From Rhodocyclaceae bacterium (lineage in GTDB: Bacteria; Pseudomonadota; Gammaproteobacteria; Burkholderiales; Rhodocyclaceae), in contig JAEUNJ010000051.1 of NCBI GenBank assembly GCA_016791145.1, forward strand, positions 1-62,215: a stretch of DNA of 62,215 nt, in the 5' to 3' direction. The translations under genes and the position numbers were made by a program. A model generated the notes under the pieces. That model ran no database searches and was not told where the DNA came from. It saw only the letters and a list, made by a program, of their open reading frames with translations. Positions 27,030-39,856 of this stretch are shown one piece after another (positions within the stretch are counted from its first letter, which is position 1; the number at the start of each line of letters is the position of its first letter).

Positions 27030-28193
27030 ATGTCCGCCTACTGGCGGCTCTCGGGCTGGTATTTCTTCTACTTCGCCTACATCGGCGGCTTCTCCTCGTT
27101 CTTCACGCTTTACCTGCAGCAGCGCTCCCTGAACGCCTGGGAGATCGGGGTGCTCATGTCCGTGACCCAGTTGATGCGCATGGTGGCGCCGACCGGCTGG
27201 GGATGGCTGGCCGACCGCTACGGATGTCGCGACGCCCTGGTGCGGGCCTCGGCGTTCCTCACGCTGGCGGGTTTCACCGGGTTCTATCTGGTCGATGGGT
27301 TCGCCGGGCACCTGGCTGTCATGGTCCTGGTCTCCGCCTTCTGGAGCGCCGCCCTGCCGCTGGTGGAGGCCAAGACCCTGGATGCCCTGCGCGGCCGCGT
27401 CGAAGGTTATGGCCGGATAAGGCTGTGGGGGTCCGTCGGCTTCATCGTCGCGGTCATCGGCGTCGGGGCGTGGCTCGAAGGACGGTCCATGGGCAGCCTG
27501 CTGCCGGTCTGCCTGATCCTTCTGACGGGAATCGCCGGCGCCGCCTTGTCGCTGCCGCCGTCCACGGTGCCCCGGGCCCGGGTGGAATCGGCGAGCGGGC
27601 CGGCGCTAGGCCGGGAGCGCGTCCTGGCCCTCCTCGCCGCCTGCTTCCTGATGGCGGCCGCCCATGGCGCGCTGTACGTGTTCCTTTCGATCCACCTGGT
27701 GGACCTTGGCTACGGCAAGGTGCAGGTCGGGGTGCTCTGGTCCATCGGCGTCGTGGCGGAGATCCTGGTGTTCCTGGCCATGCCGCCGCTGCTCCGCAGG
27801 TGGTCGTTGCGCGCCGTGCTCGTCGGCTGCTTCTCGGTCGCCGTCGTGCGCTTCCTGATCATCGGCTGGCTGGCGGACTCGGCCGTCCTGCTGGTGCTCG
27901 CCCAGTTGATGCACGCCGTGACCTTCGGTGCCTATCACGCCTCCGCGGTGGCCGCCCTGAACCGGTGGTTCCCGGCCAGCCACCAGGCGCGGGTGCAGGC
28001 CATCTACGGCAGCGTCTCCTTCGGTGCCGGGGGCATGGCGGGCGGCCTGCTGGCCGGCGCCACCTGGGAGACGCTGGGTGCCGGCATCACCTTCACCATT
28101 GCCGCCGGCTTCGCGGCCCTCGGGCTGGTGCTGGTGCTGCGGCATGTCGGCGAACCCGCAAACGGCCCCCCGGAAGTCGCCGCAACCCCTTGA
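27030..28193 (+). CDS. MFS transporter of the HcaT/LacY-like family
   Basis: 387 aa with about 12 hydrophobic segments and no signal peptide. The start [20 protein letters not shown] matches the MFS_1-like group that includes HcaT (phenylpropionate) transporters, and the loop [14 protein letters not shown] is the MFS motif A between helices 2 and 3. It probably moves a small solute with protons across the inner membrane; the substrate is unknown. It is followed by leuC after 67 bp, with CATAAT at 28233-28238 as a candidate -10 for leuC. Confidence 0.88.
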   Translation: MSAYWRLSGWYFFYFAYIGGFSSFFTLYLQQRSLNAWEIGVLMSVTQLMRMVAPTGWGWLADRYGCRDALVRASAFLTLAGFTGFYLVDGFAGHLAVMVLVSAFWSAALPLVEAKTLDALRGRVEGYGRIRLWGSVGFIVAVIGVGAWLEGRSMGSLLPVCLILLTGIAGAALSLPPSTVPRARVESASGPALGRERVLALLAACFLMAAAHGALYVFLSIHLVDLGYGKVQVGVLWSIGVVAEILVFLAMPPLLRRWSLRAVLVGCFSVAVVRFLIIGWLADSAVLLVLAQLMHAVTFGAYHASAVAALNRWFPASHQARVQAIYGSVSFGAGGMAGGLLAGATWETLGAGITFTIAAGFAALGLVLVLRHVGEPANGPPEVAATP

Positions 28194-28260
28194 TTTCACG
28201 CCGTGCTGCTGCGCTGCAGCGGGAAGCTATGCCATAATTTGCGGTCCCCCGGAGCAGCCC

Positions 28261-29667
28261 ATGGCCAAGACCCTCTACGACAAGCTTTGGGAGAGCCACG
28301 TCGTCCGCACCGAGCCCGACGGAACGGCCCTCCTGTACATCGACCGTCACCTGGTCCATGAAGTGACGAGTCCCCAGGCCTTCGAGGGCCTGAAACTGGC
28401 CGGCCGCAAGCCCTGGCGCATCGGCTCCATCGTCGCGACCGCCGACCACAACACGCCCACCCGCGATTGGGAGAAGGGGATCGAGGATCCCGTCTCCCGG
28501 CAACAGGTGGAGACCCTGGATGCCAACATCCGTGAGGTCGGGGCGCTCGCCTATTTCCCGTTCCGGGATGCGCGGCAGGGCATCGTCCATGTGATCGGTC
28601 CGGAGAACGGCGCGACGCTGCCCGGCATGACCGTGGTCTGCGGCGATTCGCACACCTCGACCCATGGCGCCTTCGCCTGCCTGGCCCACGGCATCGGCAC
28701 GTCCGAGGTGGAACACGTGCTGGCCACCCAGTGCCTGCTGCAGAAGAAGTCGCGCACGATGCTGATCCGCGTCGAGGGGGCCCTCGGCCGGGGCGTCTCC
28801 GCCAAGGACGTGGCCCTGGCGGTCATCGGCCGCATCGGGACGGCGGGCGGCACCGGGTTCGCCATCGAGTTTGCCGGCTCGGCCATCCGCGGCCTGTCCA
28901 TGGAAGGACGGATGACCCTTTGCAACATGGCCATCGAGGCCGGGGCGCGGGCGGGCCTCGTGGCCGTCGACGAGACCACGATCCAGTACCTGAAGGGAAG
29001 GCCCTTTTCTCCGTCCGGCGAGACCTGGGATCGTGCGGCCGACCACTGGCGGACGCTGGTGTCGGATCCGGACGCGGTTTTCGACGCGGTCATCGACATA
29101 GAGGCGGCGAAGATAGAACCACAGGTCACCTGGGGCACTTCGCCCGAGATGGTCGTGCCCGTGGGCGCGGCGGTGCCGGCCCCAGAGGATTTCGAGGATC
29201 CGGTCAAGCGGGAGGGGGTGGCGCGGGCACTCCAGTACATGGGCCTGGAGCCCCGCACGCCCATCCGGGCAATCCCGGTGGACAAGGTGTTCATCGGCTC
29301 GTGCACCAATTCCCGCATCGAGGACCTGCGCGTCGCCGCGGCGGTGGCCCGGGGGCGCCGCAAGGCCGACAACGTGAAGCAGGTGCTGGTGGTTCCCGGA
29401 TCCGGCCTCGTCAAGCGCCAGGCGGAGTCCGAGGGACTGGACCGGATCTTCCAGGCGGCGGGATTCGAGTGGCGCGAGCCCGGCTGTTCCATGTGCCTGG
29501 CCATGAACGCGGACCGGCTGGAGCCGGGGGAGCGTTGCGCCTCCACATCGAACCGGAATTTCGAGGGACGGCAGGGAGCCGGCGGCAGGACGCACCTGGT
29601 CAGCCCCGCGATGGCCGCCGCCGCGGCGATCGCCGGCCATTTCGCGGATGTCCGCGATCTCAAGTGA
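28261..29667 (+). CDS. leuC: 3-isopropylmalate dehydratase large subunit
   Basis: 468 aa. Aconitase-fold signatures are present: [20 protein letters not shown], the cluster cysteine in [14 protein letters not shown], and the pair in GCSMCLAMN. With LeuD it isomerises 2- to 3-isopropylmalate using a 4Fe-4S cluster, the second step of leucine synthesis. First gene of leuC-(entericidin-like)-leuD-leuB. No leader peptide rich in Leu codons was seen in the 67 bp upstream. Confidence 0.98.
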   Translation: MAKTLYDKLWESHVVRTEPDGTALLYIDRHLVHEVTSPQAFEGLKLAGRKPWRIGSIVATADHNTPTRDWEKGIEDPVSRQQVETLDANIREVGALAYFPFRDARQGIVHVIGPENGATLPGMTVVCGDSHTSTHGAFACLAHGIGTSEVEHVLATQCLLQKKSRTMLIRVEGALGRGVSAKDVALAVIGRIGTAGGTGFAIEFAGSAIRGLSMEGRMTLCNMAIEAGARAGLVAVDETTIQYLKGRPFSPSGETWDRAADHWRTLVSDPDAVFDAVIDIEAAKIEPQVTWGTSPEMVVPVGAAVPAPEDFEDPVKREGVARALQYMGLEPRTPIRAIPVDKVFIGSCTNSRIEDLRVAAAVARGRRKADNVKQVLVVPGSGLVKRQAESEGLDRIFQAAGFEWREPGCSMCLAMNADRLEPGERCASTSNRNFEGRQGAGGRTHLVSPAMAAAAAIAGHFADVRDLK

Positions 29668-29678
29668 GGAGGGAATCC

Positions 29679-29798
29679 ATGCGCATAGCGGCAATACTGA
29701 TCCTTCTGGCATCCCTGGTCGCCGGTTGCAATACCGTGCAGGGTATCGGCAAGGACATCAAGAAGGGTGGCGAGGCCATCGAGAAGGCGGGCAAATGA
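29679..29798 (+). CDS. Entericidin-like small lipoprotein
   Basis: 39 aa. It has a lipoprotein signal with lipobox VAGC, Cys at 17, followed by [20 protein letters not shown]. That is the usual EcnA/EcnB mature segment, an amphipathic membrane-active helix. GAGGAGGGAATCC precedes the ATG. Its stop overlaps leuD as ATGA, so it is translationally coupled inside the leucine operon. Similar insertions between leuC and leuD are, as I recall, common in betaproteobacteria. Confidence 0.88.
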   Translation: MRIAAILILLASLVAGCNTVQGIGKDIKKGGEAIEKAGK

Positions 29799-30433
29799 GG
29801 GCATTCACGGTTCATGAAGGACTCGTGGCCCCCATGGACCGGGCCAACGTGGATACCGACGCGATCATCCCGAAGCAGTTCCTCAAGTCGATCAAGCGCA
29901 GCGGCTTCGGCCCCAATCTCTTCGACGAATGGCGTTACCTGGACCATGGCGAGCCGGGCATGGACAACGGTCGGCGTCCCGCGAATCCGGATTTCGTGCT
30001 GAACCAGCCGCGCTACCGGGGGGCATCCATCCTGTTGACCCGGGACAACTTCGGCTGCGGGTCCTCTCGGGAGCATGCGCCCTGGGCGCTGGAGGACTAC
30101 GGCTTCCGCGCCCTGATCGGGACGAGCTTCGCGGACATCTTCTTCAACAACTGTTTCAAGAACGGGCTGCTGCCCATCCGCCTTCCGGCCGCCGAGGTGC
30201 AGGACCTGTTCGACCAGACGGCGGCGACGCCGGGTTACCGCCTGAAGGTGGATCTGGAAGCCCGGGTGGTGGTACGCCCCGACGGGCGCGCGCTCGCTTT
30301 CGAAGTGGACCCTTTCCGCCGGGAATGCCTGTTGAACGGATGGGACGATATCGGGCTCACGCTGCGCCACGCGGACCAGATCCGGGATTTCGAGGCCCGC
30401 CGGCGCATCGAGCAGCCCTGGCTTTTTGCATGA
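29795..30433 (+). CDS. leuD: 3-isopropylmalate dehydratase small subunit
   Basis: 212 aa, typical length. Conserved residues are in [19 protein letters not shown], the substrate loop [16 protein letters not shown], and [16 protein letters not shown]. It is the swivelling domain that completes the LeuCD active site. It starts inside the stop codon of the entericidin-like gene and is followed by leuB after 9 nt. Confidence 0.98.
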   Translation: MRAFTVHEGLVAPMDRANVDTDAIIPKQFLKSIKRSGFGPNLFDEWRYLDHGEPGMDNGRRPANPDFVLNQPRYRGASILLTRDNFGCGSSREHAPWALEDYGFRALIGTSFADIFFNNCFKNGLLPIRLPAAEVQDLFDQTAATPGYRLKVDLEARVVVRPDGRALAFEVDPFRRECLLNGWDDIGLTLRHADQIRDFEARRRIEQPWLFA

Positions 30434-31498
<1,065 letters not shown>

Positions 31499-31533
31499 AC
31501 CACATCACACACAGTATCGAGACGGGGTAAGCG

Positions 31534-32643
31534 ATGAAAAGAGTCGGACTGGTCGGTTGGCGCGGCATGGTGGGTTCCGTGCTGATGCAGCGCATGCGCG
31601 AGGAGGGCGATTTCGCCCACATCGAGCCGGTGTTCTTCACCACCTCCAATCCGGGCGGCAAGGCGCCTGATTTCGCCACCGGCGCGCCGCCCCTGAAGGA
31701 TGCGCGGGACCTGGAGGCCCTGCGCTCGATGGAGATCATCATCTCGTGCCAGGGCGGCGACTACACGACCGAAGTGTTCCCGAAGCTGCGCGAAGCCGGC
31801 TGGGCGGGCTACTGGATCGACGCCGCCTCCACGCTGCGCATGAAGGATGACGCAGTCATCATCCTCGATCCGGTCAATCGGCACGTGATCAAGGATGCGC
31901 TGGCCCGGGGCGTGAAGAACTACATTGGCGGCAATTGCACCGTGTCGCTGATGCTGATGGCGCTGGGCGGCCTGTTCAAGGCGGATCTCGTCGAGTGGAT
32001 GACGTCCATGACCTACCAGGCGGCCTCGGGCGCCGGTGCCCAGAACATGCGGGAGTTGCTGATGCAGATGGGCGAGGCCCACCGGGTCGCCCAGACCCTG
32101 CTGGCGGATCCCGCCTCGGCCATCCTGGACATCGATCGAGAGGTCGCCGGCATCCTCCGGGACGATTCCTTCCCGACCTCGAACTTCGGAGTGCCCCTGG
32201 CCGGATCCCTGATCCCGTGGATCGACAAGGACCTGGGCAACGGGCAGAGCCGCGAGGAGTGGAAGGGGCAGGCCGAGACCAACAAGATCCTCGGCCTGGC
32301 CGCGTCGCCGATTCCGGTGGACGGACTGTGCGTGCGCATCGGTGCCATGCGCTGCCATTCGCAGGCCCTGACCATCAAGCTCAAGCGGGATGTGCCCCTC
32401 GCCGATGTGGAGGCCATGCTGGCGGCCCACAACGACTGGGTCAAGGTGGTGCCGAACCAGCGGGAGGCCACCATGCAGGACCTGACGCCGGCCGCGGTCA
32501 CCGGGACGCTTTCGGTGCCGGTCGGACGCCTGCGCAAGTTGTCCATGGGGCCCGACTACCTGTCCGCGTTCACGGTCGGCGACCAACTGCTCTGGGGCGC
32601 CGCGGAGCCGCTGCGGAGGATGTTGCGTATCCTCCTCGACTGA
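31534..32643 (+). CDS. asd: Aspartate-semialdehyde dehydrogenase
   Basis: 369 aa, the gamma/betaproteobacterial length. NADP-binding [14 protein letters not shown] starts the protein, the catalytic Cys135 lies in [14 protein letters not shown], and the base His is in [13 protein letters not shown]. It reduces aspartyl phosphate to the semialdehyde, the branch point to lysine/DAP, threonine and methionine. Co-oriented with leuB and followed by fimV, as often seen in this group. Confidence 0.98.
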   Translation: MKRVGLVGWRGMVGSVLMQRMREEGDFAHIEPVFFTTSNPGGKAPDFATGAPPLKDARDLEALRSMEIIISCQGGDYTTEVFPKLREAGWAGYWIDAASTLRMKDDAVIILDPVNRHVIKDALARGVKNYIGGNCTVSLMLMALGGLFKADLVEWMTSMTYQAASGAGAQNMRELLMQMGEAHRVAQTLLADPASAILDIDREVAGILRDDSFPTSNFGVPLAGSLIPWIDKDLGNGQSREEWKGQAETNKILGLAASPIPVDGLCVRIGAMRCHSQALTIKLKRDVPLADVEAMLAAHNDWVKVVPNQREATMQDLTPAAVTGTLSVPVGRLRKLSMGPDYLSAFTVGDQLLWGAAEPLRRMLRILLD

Positions 32644-32671
32644 CATTCCGGCCGGCTTCTAATGCTGAAGT

Positions 32672-32693
32672 TGAGCTTGCATCGCTAAGCTCA
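32672..32693. promoter_or_regulatory. Inverted repeat upstream of fimV
   Basis: TGAGCTT (32672-32678) and AAGCTCA (32687-32693) are perfect 7-bp arms around 8 nt, in the AT-rich gap between asd and fimV. There is no U-tract, so an operator or leader hairpin is likelier than a terminator. Confidence 0.4.
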
Positions 32694-32739
32694 TGATGTT
32701 ATTTTGAATACTGGAGAAATATCCCTGCCGGGAGGCGTT

Positions 32740-35640
32740 GTGCGACAAACTTTCAAGCAAAAGCTGATCAAGGCGTCCGTTTTGGCTGCCGCCCTGGCGG
32801 CGCTGCCGGGGGCCGTCAACGCCGCCGGACTGGGAAAACTGACCGTCCTGTCGGCCCTCGGACAACCCCTCCGCGCCGAACTCGACCTGACTGCGAGCAG
32901 AGAGGAACTCAGTTCGCTGTCGGCCCGGGTCGCTCCCGCCGAGGCCTTCAAGCAGGCCGGCATCGAGTACCAGGCGGCCCTTGCCGGGCTGCGCTTCACG
33001 CTGGACAAGCGTGCCAGTGGCGCGCCGTTCTTCCGGCTGGTTTCGGACAGGCCGGTGAACGATCCCTTCCTGGACGTGCTGATCGAACTCAACTGGGCGT
33101 CCGGCCGCCTGGTCCGCGAATACACCTTCCTGCTGGATCCGCCTGAATCCCTGCAACGTCCCGCGCCCGCTCCGGTGGCCGTGCCGGAGAAGGCGCCGGT
33201 GGCCCCCGTGGCCCAGCCTGCCCCGGCCGCGAAGGCGCCGGAGGCGCGACCCCTGCCGGCGAGTGAGGACAAGAAGCCGTCGGACGGCGCGACGCGCGCC
33301 GTAAGGAAGGGAGACACCCTGGCCCGGATCGCCGGCGAGACCAAGCCGGAGGGCGCGAGCCTCGACCAGATGCTGGTGGCGCTGTTCAAGGGCAACAAGG
33401 ATGCCTTCGACGGCAACAACATGAACCGCTTGAAGGCGGGGCGCATCCTCAACGTGCCTGATGCGGCCGCCGTCGTCGAAACCAAGCCCGACGAGGCGCG
33501 CAAGGTCGTGCAGACCCACGCCGCCGACTTCAACGCCTACCGCAGGAAGCTCGCGGACGTGGCGGCCGGTGGCGAAGCGCCCAAGGAGACCGCGCCCCGC
33601 CAGGAGGCGGCCGGCAAGATCACGCCGAAGGTGGAGGACAAGGCTCCCGCCCCGGCCCCCGGCAAGGACAAGCTGGAAGTTTCGCGGACCGAGCCGGGCA
33701 AGGACGCCAAGGCGGTCCAGGGACGCATTGCCGCCCTGGAAGAGGACCTGGTCGCGAGGGACAAGGCCCTCAAGGAGGCGAACAGCCGCATCGCCGACCT
33801 GGAGAAGAACCTCGCCGACTTGAAGAAGCTTGCGGAACTGAAGAGCCAGGGCGGTGCGGAGTTGCAAAAGCAAGCCCAGGCCGCCAAGCCGGCGGCTCCC
33901 GCGGCCGCACCGGCGCCAGCACCCACTCCGGCGCCGGCTCCGGCCGCCAAGGCCCCGGAACCGCCGCCCGCGCCCAAGGCGCCGGAAAAACCGGTCGAAG
34001 CCGCCAAGCCCGTCGAGCCTCCCAAGCCCGTCGAACCGCCAAAGGTGGCCGAGCCCCCGAAGCCCGCAGTGCCGGCCCCGGCGCCCGCGCCCGAAGCGGC
34101 GAAGCCGGCCGAGGCCCCCAAGCCGCCGCCGCCCCCGCCGCCGGCCAAGAAGCCCGTGGCGCCGCCACCCCCGCCGCCACCGGAGCCCAGCTTCATCGAG
34201 GACAATCCCGAGATCGTGTTCGGCGGCGGTGCCCTGTTGGCCCTGCTCGGCGGCTATTTCGGCTACAACGCCTGGCGCAAGAAGAAGAAGGGCGCCGGCG
34301 GCGTCACCGAGGGTGACCTGTCGGCGAATTCGGTGTTCGGCACCACCGGCGGGCAGAGCGTCGACACCAGCAACAATTCCATCCAGACGGACTTCAGCCA
34401 GTCGGGGATAGGCGCGATCGATGCCGACGAAGGCGTGGATCCGGTGGCGGAGGCCGATGTTTACATGGCCTATGGCCGCGACGCCCAGGCCGAGGAAATC
34501 CTTCTAGATGCCCTGAAGAGCGACCCGGCACGCCATGCGGTGCACCTCAAGCTGCTCGAGATTTATGCCGCCCGCAAGAGCGTCAAGCAGTTCGAGACCC
34601 TGGCGACGGACCTCTATGGCCAGACGGGGGGCAATGGGCCCGATTGGGACAAGGCGGCTGCCCTCGGGCGCAGCCTGGATCCGGACAACCCCCTGTACGG
34701 CGGCAAGCCCGGCGAAAAGCCGGCCCCCGATCTGAGTACCACGGTGATCCTCTCCGCGCCGCCGGAGAAGGTCAAGGACACCGTGACCATGCCCGGCGAA
34801 CTCCAGCAGATGGCCCAGGCGGCGGAAATGCCCGGCGCCGCGCCCGAGGCCCCGCCCGCCGAGGAGGCGGCGGCCAGCCTGGACTTCGATCTCGACCTCG
34901 GTGGCGAGCCCGCCGCGGAGGCCCCCGAGGCCGCGCCTGCGCCGGTGGAGCTCCCGGAGGCCAGGATCGAAGAGCCCGTTGCCGCGCAGCCCGAGGAAGC
35001 GGCCGGACTGGATTTCGACCTGGACCTGGGTGCCACCGTCGTCGTGCCGGCGGCCAAGGCGCCGCCTGCGGAGCCTGATTTCTCGGGGACCTCCACCGTA
35101 GTGATGCCCGAACCGGCGACTGCGGCTCCGGCCCCGGCGGAGCCTTCCCTGGACATCGACTTTGCCGTCACCGACACCGGGATTCCGGCGCCCAAGTTGG
35201 CGGAAGAGACGAAGCCGGCCGAGGACAGCAACGTCATCGACTTCGACCTGGACCTTTCGCCGGCCGCGACGGCGCCTGCCGAGGAGGTGGCCTCCATCGA
35301 GCTCGAGCGCTCCAACGTGATGGGCGAGAAGGCGCTGGACTTCAACTTCGACCTGGACAGCTCCGCCACCGCAGCGCCCGCCGGGGAGGTGGCCCCGCCC
35401 GCTCTGGACCTGGCGGACATCAGCCTGGACCTGGGCGAGCCGGAAGCCGCGGCGCCTGCCGCGGGCGGTGAGACCTCCGCCGAGGAAAACCCGGAGGTGG
35501 CCACGAAGCTCGAACTGGCCCAGGCCTACGAAGAGATGGAAGACAAGGAGGGTGCCCGGGAACTCCTCCAGGAAGTCCTCAACGAAGGCACTCCGGCGCA
35601 GCAGGAAGCCGCCCGGGAACGCCTGGCGCGCCTCGGCTGA
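32740..35640 (+). CDS. fimV: FimV/TspA-family pilus assembly hub protein
   Basis: 966 aa from GTG at 32740, chosen because GGGAGG lies 4 nt upstream and the product then begins with a clean signal peptide ending VNA-AGLG. The periplasmic part starts [20 protein letters not shown], the FimV N-terminal signature, followed by a LysM-like domain at about 185-245 (RKGDTLARI), a coiled coil, and long Pro/Ala/Lys repeats. One transmembrane helix lies at about 490-510. The acidic cytosolic part repeats [12 protein letters not shown] motifs five times. It ends in the conserved FimV tail ([20 protein letters not shown]). FimV anchors polar machinery such as type IV pili and c-di-GMP signalling at the cell wall. 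Placement between asd and truA/trp is conserved. Confidence 0.93.
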   Translation: MRQTFKQKLIKASVLAAALAALPGAVNAAGLGKLTVLSALGQPLRAELDLTASREELSSLSARVAPAEAFKQAGIEYQAALAGLRFTLDKRASGAPFFRLVSDRPVNDPFLDVLIELNWASGRLVREYTFLLDPPESLQRPAPAPVAVPEKAPVAPVAQPAPAAKAPEARPLPASEDKKPSDGATRAVRKGDTLARIAGETKPEGASLDQMLVALFKGNKDAFDGNNMNRLKAGRILNVPDAAAVVETKPDEARKVVQTHAADFNAYRRKLADVAAGGEAPKETAPRQEAAGKITPKVEDKAPAPAPGKDKLEVSRTEPGKDAKAVQGRIAALEEDLVARDKALKEANSRIADLEKNLADLKKLAELKSQGGAELQKQAQAAKPAAPAAAPAPAPTPAPAPAAKAPEPPPAPKAPEKPVEAAKPVEPPKPVEPPKVAEPPKPAVPAPAPAPEAAKPAEAPKPPPPPPPAKKPVAPPPPPPPEPSFIEDNPEIVFGGGALLALLGGYFGYNAWRKKKKGAGGVTEGDLSANSVFGTTGGQSVDTSNNSIQTDFSQSGIGAIDADEGVDPVAEADVYMAYGRDAQAEEILLDALKSDPARHAVHLKLLEIYAARKSVKQFETLATDLYGQTGGNGPDWDKAAALGRSLDPDNPLYGGKPGEKPAPDLSTTVILSAPPEKVKDTVTMPGELQQMAQAAEMPGAAPEAPPAEEAAASLDFDLDLGGEPAAEAPEAAPAPVELPEARIEEPVAAQPEEAAGLDFDLDLGATVVVPAAKAPPAEPDFSGTSTVVMPEPATAAPAPAEPSLDIDFAVTDTGIPAPKLAEETKPAEDSNVIDFDLDLSPAATAPAEEVASIELERSNVMGEKALDFNFDLDSSATAAPAGEVAPPALDLADISLDLGEPEAAAPAAGGETSAEENPEVATKLELAQAYEEMEDKEGARELLQEVLNEGTPAQQEAARERLARLG

Positions 35641-35676
35641 TCAAGGGCGGGGCGACCCGCCCGTTGCGCGCGGCCC

Positions 35677-36294
35677 GTGGTGAATCCCCATCCAGCGAGC
35701 CTGCTGGCCGGCTGGGCCGTGGCGGCCGTCGCCGCCCAGCATCTGGGCGGCCTGCCGCTGGCCGGCGCAGCCGGCCTCTCCTGCGTCGCCGCCGCGACGA
35801 TGGCCGGCGGTCACCTGCGCCAGCTGGCGCGGCGGATGCGCTGGCTCATCCTGACCGTCGTGGTTCTTTACGCGTTTGCGACGCCGGGCGAGTTCCTGGA
35901 AGGCGCAGCCGGGGAGTCGGGTCTGACCTGGGACGGCCTCTACGAGGGCGGCGAACACCTGCTCCGCCTCCTGGCGTTGTTGTCGCTGCTCGCCCTGGTC
36001 CTCGAGGCCTGTCCCCGCCCGCGGCTCGTGGCGGGCCTGCACGGCATGGCACTGCCCCTCTCGTGGCTGGGATTCGACAGGGACCGGGCGGCGGTTCGAC
36101 TGCTGCTCGTCCTGGAGTACGTGGAGGGGAACTCGCGGGGCGAGGGCCGGGGATGGCGGCATTGGCTCGCGGCCTCCGACACGGTTGTCGACCGCACCGA
36201 GACGCGCTTCCCGCGCCCGCCGGCGGGCCCCTTCGACGTGGTCTGGAACGGGCTGCTGGTGGCCTTCCTCGTGGCTCTGGGCATGCGGACATGA
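35677..36294 (+). CDS. CbiQ/EcfT-like membrane protein, unknown function
   Basis: 205 aa. Starts with GTG (a second GTG follows). About four to five hydrophobic segments are visible, with [20 protein letters not shown] and [20 protein letters not shown] in the first half. The later part has short motifs and an arginine that loosely resemble the T-component of energy-coupling-factor transporters. The identity is tentative: no ABC ATPase or S-component is nearby. It lies 36 nt after fimV and overlaps truA by ATGA, so it is part of the same transcript. Confidence 0.6.
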   Translation: MVNPHPASLLAGWAVAAVAAQHLGGLPLAGAAGLSCVAAATMAGGHLRQLARRMRWLILTVVVLYAFATPGEFLEGAAGESGLTWDGLYEGGEHLLRLLALLSLLALVLEACPRPRLVAGLHGMALPLSWLGFDRDRAAVRLLLVLEYVEGNSRGEGRGWRHWLAASDTVVDRTETRFPRPPAGPFDVVWNGLLVAFLVALGMRT

Positions 36295-37070
36295 GGTTCG
36301 CCCTCGGCGTCGAATACGACGGCTCCGCCTATGCCGGCTGGCAGTTGCAGAAGGACGTCCCCACGGTCCAGGGTGCCCTCGAGGCGGCCCTGGCCGGCGT
36401 GGCCGGCAGGCCGGTCCGGGCAACCTGCGCCGGCCGCACCGATGCGGGCGTCCATGCCACCGGCCAGGTGGTGCATTTCGACCCCGGGGTGGTGCGTCCG
36501 GATTCGGCCTGGGTGCGCGGCGTCAATGCCCACCTGCCGCCGGATGTGGCGGTCCTCTGGGCCACGCCGGTGGCGGACGATTTCCACGCCCGTTTCTGCG
36601 CGGTCGGGCGGCGGTACCGCTACCTGCTGCTGAACGATCCGGTTCGCCCGGCCCTCGCCGACCGGCGGGTCGGCTGGCACCATCGGTCCCTCGACGCGGA
36701 AGTCATGGACGCCGCCGCGGCGACGCTCGTCGGCGAGCATGATTTCTCCGCGTTCCGTGCCGCGGAATGCCAGGCAAAGTCCCCCGTCAAGCATCTGCGC
36801 CGGGCAGCGGTGACGCGCCGGGGGGCATTCCTGGTTTTCGAATTCGAGGCGAATGCCTTCCTGCACCACATGGTGCGGAACATCGTGGGCGCCCTTGTCC
36901 AGATCGGGAACGGACGACGGCCTCCCGGATGGATTGCGGAACTGCTCGCCAGCCGCGACCGGACGCAGGCTGCCCCCACCTTCGCCGCGGCGGGCCTGTA
37001 CCTCACCGGCGTCGCCTACCCGTCGCACTGGCGCCTACCCTCCACCGACCGTATGATCCTCCCCTTCTGA
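36291..37070 (+). CDS. truA: tRNA pseudouridine(38-40) synthase
   Basis: 259 aa. The catalytic Asp51 lies in [18 protein letters not shown]. The [12 protein letters not shown] start and [19 protein letters not shown] near the C-terminus are family hallmarks. The enzyme makes pseudouridine in the anticodon arm of many tRNAs. The start overlaps the stop of the CbiQ-like gene, and trpF follows 10 nt downstream. Confidence 0.98.
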   Translation: MRFALGVEYDGSAYAGWQLQKDVPTVQGALEAALAGVAGRPVRATCAGRTDAGVHATGQVVHFDPGVVRPDSAWVRGVNAHLPPDVAVLWATPVADDFHARFCAVGRRYRYLLLNDPVRPALADRRVGWHHRSLDAEVMDAAAATLVGEHDFSAFRAAECQAKSPVKHLRRAAVTRRGAFLVFEFEANAFLHHMVRNIVGALVQIGNGRRPPGWIAELLASRDRTQAAPTFAAAGLYLTGVAYPSHWRLPSTDRMILPF

Positions 37071-37080
37071 GGACGGGATC

Positions 37081-37734
37081 ATGGGACGGACGAGGACGAA
37101 GATCTGCGGCATCACGCGGCACCAGGATCTGCAGGCCGTCCTGGCGGCCGGGGCGGACGCCGTCGGCTTCGTCTTCTACCCGCCCAGCCCGCGGTTCATC
37201 GACCTGGAACGGGCGGCCGGACTCTCCGCCGCCGTGCCGGCCTTCGTCTCCCGGGTCGGCCTGTTCGTGAATGCGGAGCCCGGCACCGTCCGCGACACCC
37301 TCTCCGCCGTCCCCCTCGACCTGCTCCAGTTCCACGGCGACGAGGACGAGGCCTACTGCCGGCAATTCGGGCGGCCCTACATCAAGGCCGCGCGGGTGAG
37401 AGCCGATCTCGATTTGCTAGAATGCGCGCGCGCTTTTCCGACGGCCTCGGGGCTTCTGCTCGATGCCTACGTGGAGGGCTACGGCGGGGGCGGCAGGCGG
37501 TTCGACTGGTCCCTCGTGCCGGCGGAACTGCCGCTGCCCGTGATCCTGTCGGGGGGGCTGGATTCCGGGAACGTCGAGGAGGCGATCCGGGCCCTGCGTC
37601 CCTGGGCCGTGGATGTCAGCAGCGGCGTCGAACAATCGAAGGGCGTCAAGGACGCGGCCAGGATCGCCGCCTTCATGGCGGCCGTGAAAAGGGCCGACGA
37701 AGCGGCCGGTGCCATGGGCGATGCGGATACCTGA
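37081..37734 (+). CDS. trpF: Phosphoribosylanthranilate isomerase
   Basis: 217 aa. Active-site Cys9 is in KICGITR, and the phosphate-binding barrel loops are [15 protein letters not shown] and [16 protein letters not shown]. It performs the Amadori rearrangement of PRA in tryptophan synthesis. It is a stand-alone gene, not fused to trpC, upstream of trpB and overlapping it by 14 nt if trpB begins at 37721. Confidence 0.97.
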   Translation: MGRTRTKICGITRHQDLQAVLAAGADAVGFVFYPPSPRFIDLERAAGLSAAVPAFVSRVGLFVNAEPGTVRDTLSAVPLDLLQFHGDEDEAYCRQFGRPYIKAARVRADLDLLECARAFPTASGLLLDAYVEGYGGGGRRFDWSLVPAELPLPVILSGGLDSGNVEEAIRALRPWAVDVSSGVEQSKGVKDAARIAAFMAAVKRADEAAGAMGDADT

Positions 37735-38932
37735 TCTTCCCTACAATTTCCCCGACGAACGGGGCCATTTCGGCATCTACGGCGGCGTCTTCGTCGCCGA
37801 GACGCTGATGCCGGCCCTGGCGGAACTGCGCGAGTCCTACGCGGCGGCCTGCCGTGATCCCGCCTTCCGCGCCGAGTTCGAGTTCGAACTGAAGCACTAT
37901 GTCGGCCGGCCGAGCCCCATCTACCACGCCCGGCGCTGGTCCGACATCCTGGGCGGCGCCCAGATCTACCTGAAGCGCGAGGACCTGAACCACACCGGCG
38001 CCCACAAGGTGAACAACTGCATCGGCCAGGCCCTGCTGGCCCGCCGCATGGGCAAGCCACGGGTGATCGCCGAGACGGGGGCCGGCCAGCACGGCGTCGC
38101 CACCGCCACGGTCGCCGCACGCTACGGCATGGAATGCGTCGTCTACATGGGCTCGGAGGACATCAAGCGACAGGCGGCCAATGTCTATCGCATGAAACTC
38201 CTCGGTGCCTCGGTGGTGCCGGTCGAATCCGGTTCGAGGACCCTGAAGGACGCCCTCAACGAAGCCATGCGGGACTGGGTCACCAACGTGGGCAACACCT
38301 TCTACATCATCGGCACCGTCGCCGGTCCGCATCCCTATCCGATGATGGTGCGGGACTTCCAGTCGGTGATCGGGGAGGAGTGCAAGGTCCAGATGCCCGA
38401 ACTGGCCGGACGCCAGCCGGACGCGGTCATCGCCTGCGTCGGCGGCGGGTCCAATGCCATGGGCATCTTCTATCCTTACATCCCCGTCGAGGGCGTGCGC
38501 CTCGTGGGCGTCGAGGCAGCGGGGCACGGCATGGCGACCGGGAAGCACGCGGCCTCCCTGACCGCCGGGCGTCCGGGCGTGCTGCACGGCAATCGCACCT
38601 ACCTGCTCCAGGACGACAACGGCCAGATCATCGAGACGCACTCGGTCTCGGCGGGGCTGGACTATCCGGGCGTCGGCCCCGAGCACGCCTGGCTCAAGGA
38701 TTCCGGTCGCGCCGAATACGTGACGGTCACCGACGACGAGGCACTGAAGGCGTTCCATGACCTTTGCCGCCTCGAGGGCATCATCCCTGCCCTGGAATCG
38801 AGCCATGCCCTGGCCCACGCCGCGCGGCTGGCGCCGACGCTGCCCCGGGACCGGGTCCTCCTCGTCAACCTGTCCGGCCGGGGCGACAAGGACATGCACA
38901 CCGTGGCCGAGAAATCAGGGATCCGGTTCTGA
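37721..38932 (+). CDS. trpB: Tryptophan synthase beta subunit
   Basis: 403 aa from ATG 37721; an ATG 12 nt earlier is possible. The PLP lysine is Lys96 in HTGAHKVNN, and the glycine-rich phosphate loop is [11 protein letters not shown]. It condenses indole from TrpA with serine. The start lies inside trpF and the stop overlaps trpA as TGATG, so the three are translationally coupled. Confidence 0.98.
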   Translation: MRIPDLPYNFPDERGHFGIYGGVFVAETLMPALAELRESYAAACRDPAFRAEFEFELKHYVGRPSPIYHARRWSDILGGAQIYLKREDLNHTGAHKVNNCIGQALLARRMGKPRVIAETGAGQHGVATATVAARYGMECVVYMGSEDIKRQAANVYRMKLLGASVVPVESGSRTLKDALNEAMRDWVTNVGNTFYIIGTVAGPHPYPMMVRDFQSVIGEECKVQMPELAGRQPDAVIACVGGGSNAMGIFYPYIPVEGVRLVGVEAAGHGMATGKHAASLTAGRPGVLHGNRTYLLQDDNGQIIETHSVSAGLDYPGVGPEHAWLKDSGRAEYVTVTDDEALKAFHDLCRLEGIIPALESSHALAHAARLAPTLPRDRVLLVNLSGRGDKDMHTVAEKSGIRF

Positions 38933-39741
38933 TGGGACGCATCGCCGACACGTTTGCCCGGCTGGGCCGGGAGGGCCGCAAGGCACTGATACCCTTCATC
39001 ACCGCCGGCGATCCGGAGCCCGGCCTTACGCCGCCGCTGATGCGCGCCCTGGTCCAGGGCGGTGCGGACATCATCGAACTGGGGGTGCCGTTCTCCGATC
39101 CCATGGCCGACGGGCCGACGATCCAGCGGGCCTCCGAGCGGGCCCTGACCTGGGGCACCAGCCTGCGCATCGTGCTCGGCATGGTGCGCGAATTCCGCAA
39201 GGGCAACGCGCAGACGCCGGTCGTGCTGATGGGCTACGCGAATCCCATCGAGGCCTACGGCATTCCAGCCTTCGTGGCCGATGCCGCAGCCGCCGGGGTC
39301 GATGGCGTTCTGGTCGTGGATTACCCGCCGGAGGAGTGCGCCGAATTCGCTGCCGCGCTGAAGGCCGGGGGCCTCGATCCCATCTTCCTGCTGGCCCCGA
39401 CGTCCAGCGACGCACGGTTCGAGCAGGTGGCCCGCTCCGGCAGCGGCTACCTGTACTACGTGTCGCTGAAGGGCGTCACGGGAGCCGCCCACCTGGACCT
39501 GGACGAGGTGGCCCGGCGCATCCCGGCCATCCGGGAGCGCGTGGGCATGCCGGTGGGCGTGGGGTTCGGCATCCGCGACGGGGCCGCCGCGGCCCGCGTC
39601 GCCACCGTCGCTGATGCGGTCGTCATTGGCAGCCGCATCATCGAGGAGATCGAGAACTCCTCCCGGGAGGAGGCGCCCGGAAGGGTCGCCGCCTTCCTGG
39701 AGGGTGTCCGCAAGGCCATGGATGCCGGGAGAAGCGCATGA
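38932..39741 (+). CDS. trpA: Tryptophan synthase alpha subunit
   Basis: 269 aa. The catalytic Glu49 and Asp60 fall at the same positions as in E. coli ([15 protein letters not shown]). The phosphate loop GFGIRDG is intact. It cleaves indole-3-glycerol phosphate and channels indole to TrpB. It is followed by a dispersed repeat and then accD. Confidence 0.98.
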   Translation: MGRIADTFARLGREGRKALIPFITAGDPEPGLTPPLMRALVQGGADIIELGVPFSDPMADGPTIQRASERALTWGTSLRIVLGMVREFRKGNAQTPVVLMGYANPIEAYGIPAFVADAAAAGVDGVLVVDYPPEECAEFAAALKAGGLDPIFLLAPTSSDARFEQVARSGSGYLYYVSLKGVTGAAHLDLDEVARRIPAIRERVGMPVGVGFGIRDGAAAARVATVADAVVIGSRIIEEIENSSREEAPGRVAAFLEGVRKAMDAGRSA

Positions 39742-39748
39742 ACGCCCG

Positions 39749-39846
39749 CCGCCGGGCCGCCCCAAGGCGGGCGAAGGCAGACCGGTGGAGCAGGTGCAGC
39801 CTGCGAACCAACGTCACCCCTTCCCGCAGGGAGGGGGGTGGGGGGA
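39749..39846 (-). repeat. Dispersed intergenic repeat, copy A
   Basis: About 98 bp filling the trpA-accD gap. Its reverse complement aligns along its length with 61472-61569. Shared segments are a C-rich/G-rich pair of arms around GGGGTGACG, a GTTCGC-x-GGCTGC core and a TTGGGGCGGCCC end. The purine-rich end overlaps the ribosome-binding area of accD (GGGGGAGGG). Confidence 0.75.
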
Positions 39847-39856
39847 GGGAAATCCC

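Noticed and set aside
34000..34200. Pro/Ala/Lys repeats in fimV as a mobile or CRISPR-like repeat
   Set aside because: The repeats are in-frame codons of the FimV linker, irregular in length, with no spacer structure.
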